Under the pieces are notes generated by a model. The model saw only the letters and a program-made list of their open reading frames with translations. It had not been told where the DNA came from and did not search any database. 64,000 nt of DNA from Flavobacterium sp. HJ-32-4 (GTDB lineage Bacteria; Bacteroidota; Bacteroidia; Flavobacteriales; Flavobacteriaceae). The position numbers were made by a program, and so were the translations under genes. This document shows positions 33,278-42,621 of the stretch, piece after piece. The stretch is taken from contig NZ_CP092832.1 of the NCBI RefSeq assembly GCF_022532105.1, positions 682,001-746,000 of the forward strand. Direction: 5' to 3'. The stretch's first letter is position 1. Each line of letters begins with the position of its first letter.

Positions 33278-34752
33278 GGAAGGTGAGGATCAGGCGCGTC
33301 TCCCTTCGCATCCGGATCTTTCTTTCTATGATCCTGTTGACGCTATTGGCGTCGATCCTGATGGCGTCGATATCCATCATCCAATTCCGGAAAGAAGCCC
33401 GGGAATACCACCAGGAACGCCTTGAGCGGAAAGAAAACGCCATCAAGGCCCACATCAATTACATCCTTTCCACTACCACTTATCCGCTGACCGAGGCCAA
33501 CCTGTCGCTGATTTTCAAAGACCGGGTGCACGAACTGGCCGACATCCACAGCACCCAAATCCGGATTTACAGCCTGAAAGGACGATTGGTGAGCACCTCA
33601 AAAGGGTCGTTTTCGATCGACTCGATAGAACCGCCCATTTCCGAAGACGTGCTGCGCGCCATTTCAGCCTCTCCGGATAAACGCTACGCGGCGCCCGATG
33701 CCGTTTCGGCCGAAGGCAAAAAATACCGCTCGTCGTATAGCCAGATCAAAGACCTGAAGTTCAAGCCGCTGGGCATTCTCAACCTTCCGTATATCGAAGA
33801 CGATGGCTATTACGACCAGGAATTGAAAAACTTCTTGGTGACACTGGGCCAAGTGTATAGCGTGATGCTGGTCGTGGCGTTTATCCTCGCGTATATCCTG
33901 TCGAGTTTCATTACGAAATCCCTGAAGTCGATTTCGGCGAAAATCATGATCACCGGACTGAACCAGAAGAACGAAAAACTCGATGCCGGCGACAGCACTA
34001 GGGAAATCAGCCTGCTGGTGAATGCCTACAACGACATGGTCGACAAGCTAGAGGAAAGTGCGTCGAAACTGGCGCAGGGCGAACGCGAGCAGGCGTGGCG
34101 CGAAATGGCGCGACAGGTGGCGCATGAAATCAAGAATCCGTTGACACCGATGCGACTGACCGTGCAGAGTTTCCAGCGGAAATTCGACCCGAACGATCCA
34201 GACATCCGCCAGAAGCTCGACGATTATTCCCGAACGCTCATCAACCAGATCGATACGATGAGCGCCGTCGCTTCGGCCTTCTCAAATTTTGCGTCGATGC
34301 CGGCCCAACAGAACGAAACGCTGAATGTGGTCGAAAACGTCGACCTGGCGCTTGATATCTTCAACGAAGAATACGTGCATTTCCAGGCCGAAGAAGCCCG
34401 TATCATCATCCGGATGGACCGCACGCAACTCATACGCGTCATTACCAACCTGGTGAAAAACGCCATCCAGGCCATTCCGGATGAACAGGAACACAAGTCG
34501 GTCGTGGTGACGGTGAAACGCGACGGCGACTACGTCCTCATCTGCGTAGCCGACAACGGAAGAGGCATAGCCGAAGAACACCGCGAGCGCATCTTCGAAC
34601 CGAAATTTACGACCAAGAGCAGTGGCATGGGCCTCGGACTGGGCATCATCCACAACATCATCGAAAATTATAAAGGAACCATTACTTTTGACACCGAAGT
34701 GGGGAAAGGCACCGTTTTCACGGTCTCGCTCCCGCTTGCCAAAACCTTGTAA
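33274..34752 (+). CDS. Membrane sensor histidine kinase (NtrY-like)
   Basis: 492 residues. Membrane segment at about residues 11-31, an extracytoplasmic sensor of about 170 residues, a second membrane segment near 190-210, a HAMP-like linker, then the phosphoacceptor His in HEIKNPLTPMR and an ATPase domain with N box (NLVKNAIQAIP), DNGRGI and GMGLGLGI. Start chosen at 33274, overlapping hemJ. No response regulator gene follows, so the partner is elsewhere. Its link to heme synthesis is positional only. Confidence 0.9.
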   Translation: MRKVRIRRVSLRIRIFLSMILLTLLASILMASISIIQFRKEAREYHQERLERKENAIKAHINYILSTTTYPLTEANLSLIFKDRVHELADIHSTQIRIYSLKGRLVSTSKGSFSIDSIEPPISEDVLRAISASPDKRYAAPDAVSAEGKKYRSSYSQIKDLKFKPLGILNLPYIEDDGYYDQELKNFLVTLGQVYSVMLVVAFILAYILSSFITKSLKSISAKIMITGLNQKNEKLDAGDSTREISLLVNAYNDMVDKLEESASKLAQGEREQAWREMARQVAHEIKNPLTPMRLTVQSFQRKFDPNDPDIRQKLDDYSRTLINQIDTMSAVASAFSNFASMPAQQNETLNVVENVDLALDIFNEEYVHFQAEEARIIIRMDRTQLIRVITNLVKNAIQAIPDEQEHKSVVVTVKRDGDYVLICVADNGRGIAEEHRERIFEPKFTTKSSGMGLGLGIIHNIIENYKGTITFDTEVGKGTVFTVSLPLAKTL

Positions 34753-34753
34753 C

Positions 34754-35536
34754 ATGAGCTACCAAAACCTTCTCGTCGCATCCGCCGACGGCATTGCAAC
34801 CATTACCATCAACCGTCCGGAAAAACTCAACGCGCTGAACAAAGCGACGATTTCCGAACTCCATGACGCCCTCGAAGCGGCCTCAACCGACGCCTCCGTG
34901 AAGGTCATCATCCTTACGGGAAGCGGCGAAAAAGCCTTTGTAGCCGGCGCTGATATCTCGGAATTCGCCGATTTCTCCGTCTCACAAGGGGCTGAACTGG
35001 CGGCAAAAGGCCAGGAACAGCTGTTTGATTTTGTCGAAAATCTGTCGAAACCGGTCATCGCGGCGGTCAACGGATTTGCGTTAGGCGGTGGACTCGAACT
35101 GGCGATGGCCTGCCATTTCCGCGTCGCGTCTGACAATGCCCGCATGGGCCTTCCGGAAGTGTCGCTGGGTGTCATCCCGGGATATGGCGGCACGCAGCGT
35201 CTTCCGCAATTGGTCGGGAAAGGCCGTGCGATGGAACTGATTATGACCGCAGGCATGATACAAGCGGCCGAAGCAAAAGAATACGGACTCGTCAATCACG
35301 TGGTACCGCAAGCCGAATTGTTGTCGTTTACCGCCTCTATTGCGCAGAAAATACAGAAGAACTCGCCGACAGCCATTACGCAGGCCATACAAGCGGTAAA
35401 TGCCAATTTCAAAGACGGCGTCAATGGATTCCAAACCGAAATCGAACTGTTCGGAAAATGCTTCGGAACTGGGGATTTCAAGGAAGGTACCACGGCGTTT
35501 TTGGAAAAGAGAAAGCCGGAGTTTAAAGGAAACTAA
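34754..35536 (+). CDS. Enoyl-CoA hydratase/isomerase family protein
   Basis: 260 residues, crotonase fold. Oxyanion-hole residues in AGADISEF and the AVNGFALGGGLELAMAC block, with the two catalytic glutamates of true hydratases in GGGLELA and GLPEVSLG. It hydrates trans-2-enoyl-CoA in fatty-acid or amino-acid breakdown. Directly follows the histidine kinase gene (1 base gap). Confidence 0.93.
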   Translation: MSYQNLLVASADGIATITINRPEKLNALNKATISELHDALEAASTDASVKVIILTGSGEKAFVAGADISEFADFSVSQGAELAAKGQEQLFDFVENLSKPVIAAVNGFALGGGLELAMACHFRVASDNARMGLPEVSLGVIPGYGGTQRLPQLVGKGRAMELIMTAGMIQAAEAKEYGLVNHVVPQAELLSFTASIAQKIQKNSPTAITQAIQAVNANFKDGVNGFQTEIELFGKCFGTGDFKEGTTAFLEKRKPEFKGN

Positions 35537-35563
35537 GCCAACTCCAAGAAGGCCCGTGCACGT

Positions 35564-35597
35564 AAAAAAACCGGAACACAGGTCCCGGTTTTTTTTA
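35564..35597 (+). terminator. Bidirectional terminator between converging genes
   Basis: AAACCGG / CCGGTTT stem with a 10-base loop, A tract on the left and T tract on the right, serving the hydratase (plus) and the thioesterase (minus). The T tract overlaps the thioesterase stop codon. Confidence 0.8.
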
Positions 35598-36107
35598 TTC
35601 CATAAACAACGCCTTCAACTCCGTCGCATCCGACGCTTTCATTTTACCGGCCAGCACCAAACTAAGCTGCTTACGACGTAACGCGCCGTCAAAACGCTGT
35701 TTTTCGAGGTCGGTTTCCGGGATGATCGGCGGTACTTCAACCGGGCGACCCGTGTCATCGACGGCCACAAAAGTATAGATGGCTTCATTCGCCTTGGTGC
35801 GGCTGCCCGACTCGCGGTCTTCGATCCAGACATCGAGGTAGATTTCCATCGAACTGCTGAAACTGCGCGATACTTTCGCTTCAATCGTCACAACACTTCC
35901 CAGTGGAATGGTGCGGTTGAAAGCCACGTGGTTGACCGATGCCGTAACGGTAATGCGGCGGGAGTGACGGCGTGCGGCGATACTGGCGGCGCGGTCCATG
36001 CGCGACAGCAGTTCCCCGCCAAAAAGGTTGTTTAATGGATTCGTCTCACTCGGCAGCACCAGGTCAGTGATAACGGTAAGGGATTCAGAGGCGTACTTTG
36101 GGCTCAT
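35595..36107 (-). CDS. Acyl-CoA thioesterase, hotdog fold (YciA/BACH type)
   Basis: 170 residues. Hotdog-fold motif NPLNNLFGGELLSRMDRAAS with the catalytic Asp, followed by VTASVNHVAFNRTIPLG. It hydrolyses acyl-CoA thioesters. The start at 36107 matches the family; the longer frame to 36176 runs over the promoter and terminator region. Confidence 0.9.
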   Translation of the reverse strand: MSPKYASESLTVITDLVLPSETNPLNNLFGGELLSRMDRAASIAARRHSRRITVTASVNHVAFNRTIPLGSVVTIEAKVSRSFSSSMEIYLDVWIEDRESGSRTKANEAIYTFVAVDDTGRPVEVPPIIPETDLEKQRFDGALRRKQLSLVLAGKMKASDATELKALFME

Positions 36108-36146
36108 GGTATCTTTTTCATTTGGCCTTTCCGCAGAAAGACGCGG

Positions 36147-36154
36147 CAAAGATA
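36147..36154 (-). promoter_or_regulatory. Candidate -7 box TATCTTTG for the thioesterase
   Basis: Minus-strand TATCTTTG 39 bases before the ATG and directly after the upstream gene's terminator. Confidence 0.5.
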
Positions 36155-36159
36155 CGGCA

Positions 36160-36183
36160 TAAAAAAATCCCGTCAAGCGGGAT
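36160..36183 (-). terminator. Terminator of the SPOR-domain gene
   Basis: ATCCCG / CGGGAT stem with a 5-base loop, then seven T residues on the minus strand, starting 1 base after the stop codon. Confidence 0.82.
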
Positions 36184-36184
36184 G

Positions 36185-37123
36185 TCAGTGTCGTTTCGTG
36201 ACGAGCAGCCAGGCCTCGCCTCCGTGTTGTTTCCGGATGGTATCGAGTGCCGCCTGTGCTTCCGACAGGGTCGCATAACTGCCGTAACTCACCGGATACA
36301 AGCCTTTTCGCGTAGGCTCTAACCGTTCTGCGGCAAACCCCTGGGCTGTCAGTTTTTCGAATACCCGTTGGGCGTTGCCTTCTTCACGGAAAGCACCGGC
36401 CACGATGTGATACGGTTTCCATGTTTTTTCAACGGGCAGCACCACATTTTCAAGCGGCGCCTCCAGGAAAAAAGTAGCTTGTTGGATACGGTTGCCGACT
36501 TCCTTCTGGACTTCCGCCTGTACGATCTCCGTCTCCTCCGCAATACGTCCTTGGTAGTAGCGGTTCCCGAAGAATCCGGAGGTTCCGAGTCCGATGGCAA
36601 AAATAGCCGCGTACTTCAGCCATTGACGGCTTTCCGTGCGCTGTGGCACCAAAACGATTGGCGCTTCTTCCTCAGCATCCTCCCCTACGACCGCAAGAAC
36701 CTCGCGACGGATGGCAGGTGACACAAAAGAAGACAACCCGAAAGCACCCGTGAAATAATTTACCTGGCCGGCTTCCTCGAATACGAGATTCCCTTCCGCG
36801 TTTACAGAAAGTACACCGATATTGGCCAAGGTCAGCCGACGCTCTGCGATCAGGGCATCCCTCCAAACGGCCACATCCTGGGCGATACGATCAAGCGCAT
36901 CGTCATACGACAGTCGTTCGGCGCGCGCCAAATGACTCGCCAACAATCCATCGTTATTCTTCAATAACGGATTGAACGAGAGTACTTTCGCTGGCGGAAA
37001 AAACGTATGGGCCGCTTCATCCAGCCGGGCGGGCTTCGTCTCGGTCAGGAAAGCCCCGAAACCGGGTATTCCGACACATTGGTGACGGTAGAGCAACTGT
37101 TCGATGTGGCGTGCGGTATTCAT
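36185..37123 (-). CDS. HU/CCDC81-like and SPOR domain membrane protein
   Basis: 312 residues. Residues ~1-140 contain two HU-like (CCDC81 bacterial) domains, seen as HQCVGIPGFGAFLTE and FNPLLKNNDGLLASHLA. One membrane helix near residues 170-188, then a C-terminal SPOR domain (~235-310, YHIVAGAFREEGNAQRVFEKL) that binds denuded septal peptidoglycan. Such proteins are conserved in Bacteroidota and likely link cytoplasmic events to the division-site cell wall. Confidence 0.88.
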   Translation of the reverse strand: MNTARHIEQLLYRHQCVGIPGFGAFLTETKPARLDEAAHTFFPPAKVLSFNPLLKNNDGLLASHLARAERLSYDDALDRIAQDVAVWRDALIAERRLTLANIGVLSVNAEGNLVFEEAGQVNYFTGAFGLSSFVSPAIRREVLAVVGEDAEEEAPIVLVPQRTESRQWLKYAAIFAIGLGTSGFFGNRYYQGRIAEETEIVQAEVQKEVGNRIQQATFFLEAPLENVVLPVEKTWKPYHIVAGAFREEGNAQRVFEKLTAQGFAAERLEPTRKGLYPVSYGSYATLSEAQAALDTIRKQHGGEAWLLVTKRH

Positions 37124-37128
37124 GAAAA

Positions 37129-37136
37129 CAAAGGTA
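37129..37136 (-). promoter_or_regulatory. -7 box TACCTTTG for the SPOR gene, 5 bases from the ATG
   Basis: Minus-strand TACCTTTG ends 5 bases before the ATG at 37123; the transcript would be leaderless or nearly so. Confidence 0.5.
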
Positions 37137-37223
37137 AAGATTCACGCAGGCTATGGAAATTTTATCAACAGATTTTATCAACAACCGGCATTTTTCCCTA
37201 TTTTTCGACTTCTTAATTTCTAT

Positions 37224-38324
37224 ATGCGCCATTCAGAATTACTTGCCCTGCTCGCGTTGCAGAACGTGGAGGGCGTGGGCGATGTCATCGCCAAAAAGCT
37301 TATTTCGCATTGTGGAAGCGCCGAAGAGGTGTTCCGTGCCAAATCGTCCACTCTTTCCCGAATTGACGGCGTTGGGCCCTCCCTCGCCGCGAAAATCAGG
37401 GCTAAACCCCCACTCAACCAGGCGGAAAGAGAAGCGGCTTTTATCGAAAAAAATGCGATTTCCGTCCTTCCGTACTACTCCGAACGCTATCCCGACCGAT
37501 TGAAGCACTGTCTCGACGGGCCGCTCCTGCTTTTCGGGTCGGGCGTCACCACCCTTAGGAACCGCCACGTGATCAGTATCGTCGGCACCCGGCAAATTAC
37601 ACCCTATGGCATCGACTGCTGCAAGCGCCTCATTGCCGACCTGGCCCCGTTAGACCCCGTTATCGTGAGTGGTTTCGCGTATGGCGTCGACATAGTGGCC
37701 CACCAGGCGGCCCTTGAGCACGGGCTACAAACGATTGGGGTGTTGGCGCACGGCCTCGACCGCATCTATCCCGCCGCACACAGAAAGTACTGGGAGAAAA
37801 TGAAAGTGACCGGCGGCTTTCTTACCGAGTTCCGCAGCGGCAACGATCCCGAACGGGAGAACTTTGTCAAGCGCAATCGCATTGTAGCGGGTATTTCCGA
37901 AGCGACCATCGTCATTGAAAGCGCCGAAAAGGGAGGCTCGCTCATTACGGCCAATCTGGCCAACGATTACAACCGCGACGTATTCGCCGTTCCGGGGCGT
38001 ATTACCGACAAGTACAGCCAGGGGTGTAACCTCCTGATCAAAACCCAGCGGGCACATGCCCTGACCTCGGCCGCCGACCTCATCTATCTATTGGGATGGG
38101 ATGTTGCGGCATCCCCAAAACCCGTGCAGAAACAGCTTTTTGTGACGCTGGAAGGCGACGAAAAAACGGTCTATGACTTCCTGGCCGGCAATGGAAAGGA
38201 GTTGCTGGATATTATTGCGCTCGAATGCGGATTCCCCATCCACAAAACCTCCTCCCTTTTGTTGGGAATGGAATTGAAAGGCGTGGTGCGTCCGTTGCCT
38301 GGGAAGCTCTTCGAAGCGGTTTAG
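37224..38324 (+). CDS. dprA: DNA-processing protein DprA
   Basis: 366 residues. N-terminal helix-hairpin-helix-like region (NVEGVGDVIAKKLI, IDGVGPSLAAKI), then the Rossmann-like DprA core with ISIVGTRQITPYG, VSGFAYGVDIVAH and the G-S-L-I motif of GGSLITANLA, and a winged-helix C-terminal domain. It loads RecA on incoming single-stranded DNA during natural transformation. The ATG at 37224 is used; the frame to 37104 overlaps the divergent SPOR gene. Its stop overlaps the trpS stop by 3 bases. Confidence 0.95.
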   Translation: MRHSELLALLALQNVEGVGDVIAKKLISHCGSAEEVFRAKSSTLSRIDGVGPSLAAKIRAKPPLNQAEREAAFIEKNAISVLPYYSERYPDRLKHCLDGPLLLFGSGVTTLRNRHVISIVGTRQITPYGIDCCKRLIADLAPLDPVIVSGFAYGVDIVAHQAALEHGLQTIGVLAHGLDRIYPAAHRKYWEKMKVTGGFLTEFRSGNDPERENFVKRNRIVAGISEATIVIESAEKGGSLITANLANDYNRDVFAVPGRITDKYSQGCNLLIKTQRAHALTSAADLIYLLGWDVAASPKPVQKQLFVTLEGDEKTVYDFLAGNGKELLDIIALECGFPIHKTSSLLLGMELKGVVRPLPGKLFEAV

Positions 38325-39298
38325 AGGTAGCCTAGTTTATGACGTACGCGGGCCAAAACTCCGTCTGCAATAGCGCCCGCCTTTTGGGCGCCTGCAGCTA
38401 AAACGCGGTCGAGCTCGGAGAGATTGTCCATATAGTAACGATAGCGCTCCCGTTCGGCTGAAAACTTGGTCAGGATCAATTCGTATAAGGCCGTCTTCGC
38501 GTGTCCCCATCCGAAATCCTGGGTTTCGTTGGCATAGCGTATACGCATGGCAGCCACTTCCGCCTCAGAGGCGAGCAGTGAATAGATCGCAAATACCTTA
38601 CACGTATCCGGGTTTTTCGGCGCTTCCAGGGGCGTACTGTCGGTTACGATGCCCATTACCTGTTTTTTCAAGGCTTTGTCATCGAGGAAGATGTTGATGA
38701 TGTTGTTAGCGGACTTACTCATCTTTCCGCCGTCGGTGCCTGGCACATACTGTGTGGCTTCCCGAAGCGAAGGTTCCGGCAACACAAAGGTTTCCCCCAT
38801 CTGGTGGTTGAAACGCGACGCCACGTCACGGGTGATTTCGATGTGTTGCAACTGGTCTTTCCCTACGGGTACGTATTCGGCATCATACAAAAGGATATCC
38901 GCCGCCATAAGCATCGGGTAGGTGAAAAGTCCGGCGTTTACATCACTCAAACGATCCGCTTTGTCTTTGAAGGAATGCGCCAACGTGAGGCGTTGATACG
39001 GAAAGAAGCAGCTCAAATACCACGACAATTCTGCCGTCTGTGGCACATCCGACTGGCGGTAAAACGTGACCTTTTCGGGATCGAGTCCGCAGGCCAGCCA
39101 AACAGCCGCCGTACTATAGGTATTGGTACGGAGTGTTTCGGCGTCCTTGATCTGCGTCGCAGAGTGGAGGTCGGCGATAAACAGGAAGGATTCGTTCTCC
39201 GGATTTTTGGAAAGGTCGATAGCTGGCAGGATGGCGCCGAGCAGGTTGCCGAGATGCGGTGTTCCAGTACTTTGGATACCGGTCAGGATTTTAGACAT
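38321..39298 (-). CDS. trpS: Tryptophanyl-tRNA synthetase
   Basis: 325 residues, class I aminoacyl-tRNA synthetase. ATP-binding HIGH-like motif PHLGNLLGA, KMSKS in GGKMSKSANN, and DIAD-region ADLHSATQ. Charges tRNA-Trp. The start at 39298 (MSKILTGIQ) fits the family. Confidence 0.97.
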   Translation of the reverse strand: MSKILTGIQSTGTPHLGNLLGAILPAIDLSKNPENESFLFIADLHSATQIKDAETLRTNTYSTAAVWLACGLDPEKVTFYRQSDVPQTAELSWYLSCFFPYQRLTLAHSFKDKADRLSDVNAGLFTYPMLMAADILLYDAEYVPVGKDQLQHIEITRDVASRFNHQMGETFVLPEPSLREATQYVPGTDGGKMSKSANNIINIFLDDKALKKQVMGIVTDSTPLEAPKNPDTCKVFAIYSLLASEAEVAAMRIRYANETQDFGWGHAKTALYELILTKFSAERERYRYYMDNLSELDRVLAAGAQKAGAIADGVLARVRHKLGYL

Positions 39299-39345
39299 GG
39301 TATTATAATTTTCATCGTCCACACACACGTTTGCGCGGGAGATGC

Positions 39346-39353
39346 CAAAGTTA
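39346..39353 (-). promoter_or_regulatory. Candidate -7 box TAACTTTG for trpS
   Basis: Minus-strand TAACTTTG 47 bases before the trpS ATG. I see no leader peptide or T-box-like structure. Confidence 0.45.
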
Positions 39354-39384
39354 CCGCTTTCCCCAAACATTTGGAATGATTGCG

Positions 39385-39392
39385 TACTTTTG
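39385..39392 (+). promoter_or_regulatory. -7 box TACTTTTG, 5 bases from the acyltransferase ATG
   Basis: TACTTTTG ends 5 bases before the ATG at 39398, again pointing to a leaderless message. Confidence 0.5.
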
Positions 39393-39397
39393 GCGGT

Positions 39398-40138
39398 ATG
39401 CGTATAGTCAAGGTTATTTTCTGGGTGTTATGGCGCGTCTGGTTTTATATACTGGTATTGCTTCCCATAGTGGCCTTCCTTCCGTTTTTACTGATTTCGA
39501 TTTCCCGCGAGCGGTGGTATCCCTACTTTTTCGTCATGGCCCGCATCTGGGGGAACTTTATTTTATACGGCTGTGGGTTTTGGTACCGAACGGAGGTTGA
39601 ACAACCGCTCGTTGACGGCAAAAGCTATATGTTCGTAGCCAATCACACTTCGATGACCGATATTATGCTGATGCTGGCGATTATTCGGCATCCGTTTGTG
39701 TTTGTAGGGAAAAAGGAACTGGTGAAAATTCCGCTTTTTGGCTTCTTCTACAAACGCACCTGTATTATGGTCGACCGAAGCAGCACCAAAAGCCGGATGG
39801 AAGTATTTGAGCGGGCTCAGAAACGCCTCAGCCAGGGACTCAGTATCTGCATCTTCCCAGAGGGTGGCGTACCGCACGAATCGGTGTTACTTGACGATTT
39901 CAAAGACGGAGCCTTTCGCCTGGCCATTGACCATCAAATCCCGATTGTACCCATCGTGTTTCCTGACAACAAACGGCGGTTTCCTTTCTCGTTCTTTGCC
40001 GGAAGTCCGGGTGCGATGCGGGCGAAAGTACTCACGCCCATCGAGACGGCGGGGTACACACAGGATGATAAAAAGCCCCTGCGGGAAGCAACCCGCGAAC
40101 GCATCCTTTCTGAACTCGTACGAATGGGCGCGACCTAG
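39398..40138 (+). CDS. 1-acyl-sn-glycerol-3-phosphate acyltransferase (PlsC family)
   Basis: 246 residues. A membrane segment at residues ~5-35, the catalytic NHTSMTD (H-x4-D), KKELVKIPLFG, and the FPEGG motif of lysophosphatidate acyltransferases. It adds the second acyl chain in phospholipid synthesis. The start at 39398 is favoured by the -7 box; the ATG at 39380 lies upstream of that box. Confidence 0.9.
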   Translation: MRIVKVIFWVLWRVWFYILVLLPIVAFLPFLLISISRERWYPYFFVMARIWGNFILYGCGFWYRTEVEQPLVDGKSYMFVANHTSMTDIMLMLAIIRHPFVFVGKKELVKIPLFGFFYKRTCIMVDRSSTKSRMEVFERAQKRLSQGLSICIFPEGGVPHESVLLDDFKDGAFRLAIDHQIPIVPIVFPDNKRRFPFSFFAGSPGAMRAKVLTPIETAGYTQDDKKPLREATRERILSELVRMGAT

Positions 40139-40144
40139 ACCGTA

Positions 40145-42490
40145 TTAGCGTCGTATTACTTTTACAACCTTAGTGATTCCTTCTGCGTTCGTGACTTTCG
40201 CCACGTAACACCCTGACGGCCACTGTGAGCTATCGATCGTCAACCGTCCTGCCGAAGAGGCCTGCAAAAATTCCTTCCCCACCAGGTCAAATATCCGGAC
40301 GGATACGCTGGCTGATCCGGGCCAAGAAAACGTAATCTCGCCTGATGTTGGGTTCGGAAACACCTGCGCGGATTCCAAAATTGGGGTATCCGTTGAAAGC
40401 AGTTGATAGGATGCCGTAACGTCACAGCCGTTCTGGTCGGTGACCGTCACCGCGTAAGTACCTTCCTGGGTTGCGTCAATCGCAGGTCCGGACACATTCG
40501 GAACGGTTCCGCCATCAAACGTCCAAACATAGCTGGCGTAGCCTGGTGTTGCCTGTAATGTCCCATTGGCGTACTCAAATTCCACTACTGGCAGCGCATA
40601 AATCGTAATCCCGACCGCACTGCTGCTTACGGGAGCTTGTGTCGTAGAACAGGCGGCGTTGCTTGTCATCGAAACGCTTACCTGGTCTCCGTTGACAAGC
40701 GTATTGCTAATAAATACCGAAGAATTTGTGCCTGCTGGCTGACCATTTACGTACCATTGGTATGAGGGGCTTGAGCCGCCGAATTCGGGGTTTGCGGTAA
40801 AGGTGAAGGCCGCTCCCGGGCAACCCGAGGCGGTGTCCGACGTAATGGAAACCGAAGGGGTACAGGAATTCTGCACCGCGCCGTAGACGCAGATGGAAAA
40901 CGTGTCGGTGCTAAGGTTGGCCGCCGCATTGAATACACGTACAAAGTAGGTATTACCGACGATGAGATTGCTAACCTGCGAAAACTCCGTAACTCCACCG
41001 CCACTACCGTTAACGCACAGAAGTGAGGTTCCGCCACAGGCATCGAGCACCTGGAAAGCAACGTTCGAGTTGCCGGTCGGGTCCACCGAAATCGCATAGG
41101 TTCCAATCGTCGCCGTGAACGAGTACCAAACATCCTGTAAGCTGTTGCCGGTGCAGGTGGCGCCTGATTCCATTTCGGCACCTGCAAAGGTTCCTGTTAT
41201 ACCGTTGCAGGTCGTCCCTGGGTAAAGAGTCCGGGCATTGCTGCAAAAATCATTCGATGGCCTGGGATAGCTCTGTGCGCAAATGGTAAAAGTAGAGGTG
41301 GAAAGACCACTGCTGGCGTGAAAAACACGGACATAGTAGGTTTGCCCAACGGTAAAGGTGCTGTTGAGATAGCTCTCGCCAAAACCGCCTGAGTTAGTGT
41401 TGACGCACGCGAATGACGTGCCGTCGCAGGAGCCCTCGAATATTTCGAATCCGGGATTGAGTGCGTCGTTTGTTGACACCACAACAAGCATCGTCTCTTG
41501 TGGCGCCGTAAACGAAAACCAGGCATCCTGGATGCTGTTTCCGGAACAGGTTGTTGGGTTCTCCATTTCTGACCCACTCAATGTCCCTAATGTCGACGAG
41601 CACGTAACTCCCGTTTGTAGGGGCGTAGCATTGACGCAGAAGTCATTGGCGGGACGTGGATACTGTTGGATGCAGATGCTGAATGTTGACATGGAAATGC
41701 CTGCGGAAGCGTGGAATACCCGAACGTAATAGGTTTGCCCGATTGTAAAGTTTTGTGAGAAGAACACTTCGCCGAACCCGCCGGAGTTAGTGTTAACACA
41801 GGTCATCGGTGTCGCCGCGCAATCCCCCTCAAACACCTCCAGTCCGGGATTCAAGCTATCGTTGGTCGTTACCGTGACGCGCATGGTTTCCTCGGTAGCA
41901 ACGAACGAAAACCACACGTCCTGGAGGCTATTGCCCGTACAGGTATCGGCTGTTTCCATTTCAGATCCTGACAACGTGCCTATCGTAACGTTACAACTCG
42001 CCGCCGGCGTAAGTGCGGTGGCGTTCGCGCAAAAATCGTTGGCAGGTCGCGCGTATTCGCGGACGCAGATGGAAAAGGTCGACGACGACACATTATTGCC
42101 GGCGTTGAATACCCGAACGTAATAGGTTTGTCCGGCCGTAAAGTTTTGGGAAGTAATGACTTCTCCGAATCCGCCAGAGTTGGTGTTGACACAACCGAAC
42201 GAGGTGCCGGCGCAGGATCCTTCAAGGATTTCAATTCCGGGGTTCAGTCCGTCGTTTGTGGAAACGGCGACGCGCATAGTCTCTTGCGTAGCGGTAAAGT
42301 AGAACCAGACGTCCTGGCCACTGTTACCACTACACACAGACGCCGACTCAATTCCGGAACCGGAGAAAGTTCCGGTTGTTCCGACACACGACGGCCCGGG
42401 TGTAAGTAGCGTAGCGTTGGCGCATAGGTCGTTCTGGCCTGACGCTACAATCGAACAAAATAATGCGAATAACGGGTAAATTTTTTTCAC
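40145..42490 (-). CDS. Secreted repeat protein with type IX secretion sorting domain
   Basis: 781 residues with signal peptide MKKIYPLFALFCSIVASG. Four tandem ~128-residue domains cover about 19-530; each starts NDxCxNAxxLxPxxxC and contains QDVWFxFTA, TNDxLNPG, CVNTNSGGFGE and GQTYYVRVFxA. These look like pre-peptidase C-terminal (PPC)-type beta domains. Then come an Ig/PKD-like region (~535-700) and a C-terminal type A sorting domain (VFPNPTSGEITF ... ending KVIRR), which directs export and surface attachment by the type IX system. Function unknown, probably an adhesive or cell-surface protein. Confidence 0.88.
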   Translation of the reverse strand: MKKIYPLFALFCSIVASGQNDLCANATLLTPGPSCVGTTGTFSGSGIESASVCSGNSGQDVWFYFTATQETMRVAVSTNDGLNPGIEILEGSCAGTSFGCVNTNSGGFGEVITSQNFTAGQTYYVRVFNAGNNVSSSTFSICVREYARPANDFCANATALTPAASCNVTIGTLSGSEMETADTCTGNSLQDVWFSFVATEETMRVTVTTNDSLNPGLEVFEGDCAATPMTCVNTNSGGFGEVFFSQNFTIGQTYYVRVFHASAGISMSTFSICIQQYPRPANDFCVNATPLQTGVTCSSTLGTLSGSEMENPTTCSGNSIQDAWFSFTAPQETMLVVVSTNDALNPGFEIFEGSCDGTSFACVNTNSGGFGESYLNSTFTVGQTYYVRVFHASSGLSTSTFTICAQSYPRPSNDFCSNARTLYPGTTCNGITGTFAGAEMESGATCTGNSLQDVWYSFTATIGTYAISVDPTGNSNVAFQVLDACGGTSLLCVNGSGGGVTEFSQVSNLIVGNTYFVRVFNAAANLSTDTFSICVYGAVQNSCTPSVSITSDTASGCPGAAFTFTANPEFGGSSPSYQWYVNGQPAGTNSSVFISNTLVNGDQVSVSMTSNAACSTTQAPVSSSAVGITIYALPVVEFEYANGTLQATPGYASYVWTFDGGTVPNVSGPAIDATQEGTYAVTVTDQNGCDVTASYQLLSTDTPILESAQVFPNPTSGEITFSWPGSASVSVRIFDLVGKEFLQASSAGRLTIDSSQWPSGCYVAKVTNAEGITKVVKVIRR

Positions 42491-42549
42491 GTTAACAGGT
42501 TTGGTTGTGGTTGCAAATTTAAAAACAGAAACGCTTCTATATATAAGGA

Positions 42550-42574
42550 AAGCCCACCGAAGCGGGCTTTTTCT
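42550..42574. terminator. Terminator-like hairpin between two minus-strand genes
   Basis: AAGCCC / GGGCTT stem with an 8-base loop. The best T tract is on the plus strand, but the hairpin lies 50 bases beyond the stop of the minus-strand gene at 42622. Confidence 0.55.
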
Positions 42575-42621
42575 TCATTCATTACCCCGAAGTAACAAAC
42601 AAAAAACAACAATATTTAGAC

